A stretch of 64,000 nt of DNA from an uncultured Chryseobacterium sp. Lineage in GTDB: Bacteria; Bacteroidota; Bacteroidia; Flavobacteriales; Weeksellaceae. Position numbers and translations under genes: made by a program. The stretch spans positions 106,673 to 170,672 of the forward strand of contig CAJYGB010000017.1 of NCBI GenBank assembly GCA_913774355.1, in the 5' to 3' direction. This document shows positions 63,901-64,000 of this stretch, one piece after another. Below the pieces are notes generated by a model, which made no database searches, was not told the DNA's origin, and worked only from the letters and a program-made list of their open reading frames with translations. Numbering within the stretch: position 1 is the first letter of the stretch; the number at the start of each line of letters is the position of its first letter.

Positions 63901-64000
63901 GCATCGATAAAACCACTTCATCAAATGCAGGGGTAGCGGTCTGGATCGATTTCAACAGAAACGGGTACTTTGATATTAATGAAAGAATCCTTGTTTCAGG
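57990..64000 (+). CDS. Giant modular secreted metalloprotease with FN3 and GEVED repeats (3' end beyond window)
   Basis: An uninterrupted frame of at least 2003 codons. Signal peptide ends AVTSAQ. The first about 650 residues parallel the upstream protease: propeptide-like region with FPVVVKELADQYQLGSYVGVG, catalytic domain with HEMGHQLGGNH (346-356), and a beta-sandwich. From about 59945 the protein becomes a string of FN3 and GEVED modules: FN3-GEVED four times, then three FN3 in a row, then a fifth GEVED cut by the window end. A T9SS sorting domain is expected beyond. The modules suggest adhesion to polysaccharide or protein combined with proteolysis. Confidence 0.93.
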   Translation, partial: MKKIFTSFFFLFLFAVTSAQWSPATFRGEKTRVSSEIKNYYSLDISLLKSQLAKAQETGKNAKPVTISLPTLEGKIEKFAVYSFPVVVKELADQYQLGSYVGVGIDDPGKYLRFSLAPGDFQSMIIKDGTSEFIEPVDKGKTVYGVHSKTDKSNEGFLCSMNEDKLSKQEIANLYKAGKTFANQPMNFAKSSDKKYRTMRLAMSVTGEYTQYFGGTVANALIAINATMTRVNGVFEKDFALHLNLQNFPGVIYTNPATDPYSAAAAGVAGAWNTELQQTLTANVGNANYDIGHLFGASGGGGNAGCIGCVCVDPTSSVPKGKGSGFTSPADGIPQGDNFDIDYVAHEMGHQLGGNHTFSHALEGTGVNVEPGSGSTIMGYAGITGANTDVQAHSDPYFHAATIGQVQANLISKTCDIETSISNNPPVIAALSTYNIPKGTAFALTASATDPENDPITYCWEEMDNASVTINKNNLGTTTSGASFRSFNPTTSPTRYFPKLSSVLAGVLNNSNNGWESVSTVARTTNFRVTVRDNNPDPAQQQTQFANQQIIVGNDGPFKVTTTTAYSNGPTNVTWDVVNTTAAPYNVANVKIDYTTDNGVTWTVASASTANDGSEVLNLTGLTVGGTVKIRVSSIGNVFYAIGSATITSLLNCTGAAPTGIVVSAITQTTATVTWAATANSTYVVQYRPVGSATWITVNSTTNSVNLTGLSDGIQYEVQVSTVCSGVQGPFSASTNFTTLGLTYCTMTSSNPTEEYISNVTVTPVGAGVMSNNSAGATYTDYSTTPSALVNLVIGSTGNTVSVGKSWTGTVFSEAVGVWIDFNRNGVFEATEQVMNSAASTTTPVSATFNVPATAYNGPATTKMRVALQFSSSPVMCTSYTYGEVEDYAVKLIQPIACTSNAPLNLSVTNITATSAYATWDPATGATYVLQYRPVGSTAWTTVPLTTNAYTISGLTESTQYEVQVAYVCSGTTGAYTTPYQFTTPAVTYCTITSTNNTNGYISNVMVSPTNSYVMSNNSGANTYTNYSADPTKLITLVRNSTNNGISVSKSWLTTTTSSLAVGAWIDFNRNGIFEASERVISTTANTTTPITSTFTVPTTSYNGPLTLRMRVIFSTATISDPCATVANGEIEDYAVKIIDLAPCTTAPPSPIAVTNVTASTALVSWISATGATYTLRYRTGTGTWTVINPATNPYTIQNLNASTTYEVQVATICGGTTGAWSGSVNFTTPASTYCTPTTTSVTNGFINNVTVTGTNTPMMSNNSGSSTYTDYSNDATKIITLARSSTGNVLSVGRTILSGTYSTYAWLDLNGDGVFDNNPIGTGGGERIMNLGYSSTTPVTATFAVPAWAYSGTNKVKMRVIVYYLTPANACSPLTSDGEVEDYQVKFIDIQPCTTAAPTGITVTNIAATTATVSWISSTGATYQVRWRTTNPVGTWTTSTVIAGNTFNIPGLTEQTAYEVQVSTICGGTQGPWSTSVPFTTTPIIYCNMTGTGTTDYISNVTMTSVNPGIPPMSNTSVQTNYISYTTPATLINLEIGSNGNKISVAKGGGQSDAVSAWIDFNRNGVFESTEQIMNSAASPTTPVTALFNVPSTAYNGPLTTTMRVVLKRSSAPVMCQNAVNGEVEDYAVKLRPCSTTAPTNISFNTITHTSANVTWTVPTGGLTFIVRYRVQGTSTWTEVVVSTLNGNPPLALTGLTPATTYEVQMAATCGTTAGTYTPSQTFTTRCDPTPPAVTVSNVTTNSAVVTWAPVVPSATYVVRYRVTGTSLWTTINVTAAPLNTYTLTGLSPYTTYEVQVANICNGETTVNTWSNPKVFTTQRTCELPPPGLTITNLTPTTAVVVWDAFPGATYILRYRKVGIPSWTTVTSNTNTITLTGLLELTPYEMQVANVCSGTPGTYTLPYYFTTPTVVYCQMQATTASANYISKVTVTPNGKPVMTNVSAASNYTDYTGDPTTFIELIQGSADNKISIDKTTSSNAGVAVWIDFNRNGYFDINERILVS
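59945..64000 (+). repeat. In-gene array of FN3 and GEVED modules
   Basis: Approximate order: FN3 59945-60215, GEVED 60216-60665, FN3 60672-60945, GEVED 60950-61400, FN3 61410-61680, GEVED 61685-62155, FN3 62160-62445, GEVED 62448-62885, FN3 62886-63165, FN3 63168-63450, FN3 63453-63720, GEVED 63724 to the end. Each FN3 has a YEVQV-type strand, each GEVED a WIDFNRNG-type strand (WLDLNGDG in the third), and complete copies end near GEVEDYAVK. Confidence 0.88.

Noticed and set aside
59945-64000. Possible CRISPR array or tandem DNA repeat
   Set aside because: The repetition has a period of hundreds of bases, varies in sequence, and encodes protein domains; there are no short identical repeats with unique spacers.

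Overview
The window comes from a Flavobacteriales member of the Bacteroidota, most likely Chryseobacterium or a close relative in the Weeksellaceae. The evidence is the repeated TTG / TAnnTTTG promoter pattern, the near absence of Shine-Dalgarno sites, secreted proteases ending in type IX secretion (T9SS) sorting domains, a bacillithiol gene (bshB1), an ExbB-ExbD-ExbD-TonB operon, and many Bacteroidota-specific DUF families. The genus is an inference from protein style; no database search was possible. Most of the window is ordinary chromosome. I see no insertion sequence, prophage or CRISPR array.

Layout. 1-4374: the first 11 codons of rpmH leaving the window leftward, a DHH phosphoesterase (nrnA-like), then leftward patatin, alpha/beta hydrolase, lipoprotein and orphan exbD genes. 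4375-7763: a tilS-dsbD operon. 7850-12251: an OmpA-like lipoprotein, an O-methyltransferase, an NlpC/P60 peptidase, a DUF1648 protein and the Kdo transferase WaaA. 12243-14627: a leftward surface-polysaccharide type operon (acyltransferase, GT2, unknown). 14822-18301: a lipoprotein and leuS with a GTG start. 18542-24414: exbB-exbD-exbD-tonB, then a small membrane protein, a PstS-like lipoprotein and a TPR protein. 24495-29596: bshB1, tRNA-His, a DUF3276 protein, an ABC exporter, nusB, a DUF1573 lipoprotein and yajC. 29767-34316: an SDR oxidoreductase, an unknown gene, and a Ku-LigD end-joining operon in which ligD is split by a one-base frame change at a run of nine A. 34395-38501: a lipoprotein, aspS, an unannotated Thr-rich small reading frame with a terminator hairpin, and an HTH/DUF2975 pair. 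38781-43392: ribosomal protein THX, DUF937 and DUF2480 proteins, lpxB and comEC. 43538-47599: the sdhC-sdhA-sdhB operon with a DUF2846 gene inserted between sdhA and sdhB. 47733-52435: a thioredoxin-fold lipoprotein lacking the CxxC motif, rlmD, DUF6452 and DUF6048 proteins, and an unknown. 52528-64000: three secreted zinc metalloproteases in a row. The last is a very large modular protein of FN3 and GEVED repeats that runs off the window.

How the genes work together. Envelope functions dominate. ExbB/ExbD/TonB energises outer-membrane transport, WaaA and LpxB build lipid A-Kdo, DsbD supplies periplasmic reducing power, and the secreted proteases probably leave the cell through T9SS. Housekeeping genes (leuS, aspS, tilS, rlmD, nusB, yajC, sdh) are interleaved. 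The observations I rate most worth checking are the candidate Thr-codon attenuator upstream of aspS, the ligD frame break at a slippery A run, the tandem modular metalloproteases, and several promoters placed so close to the start codon that the mRNAs should be leaderless.
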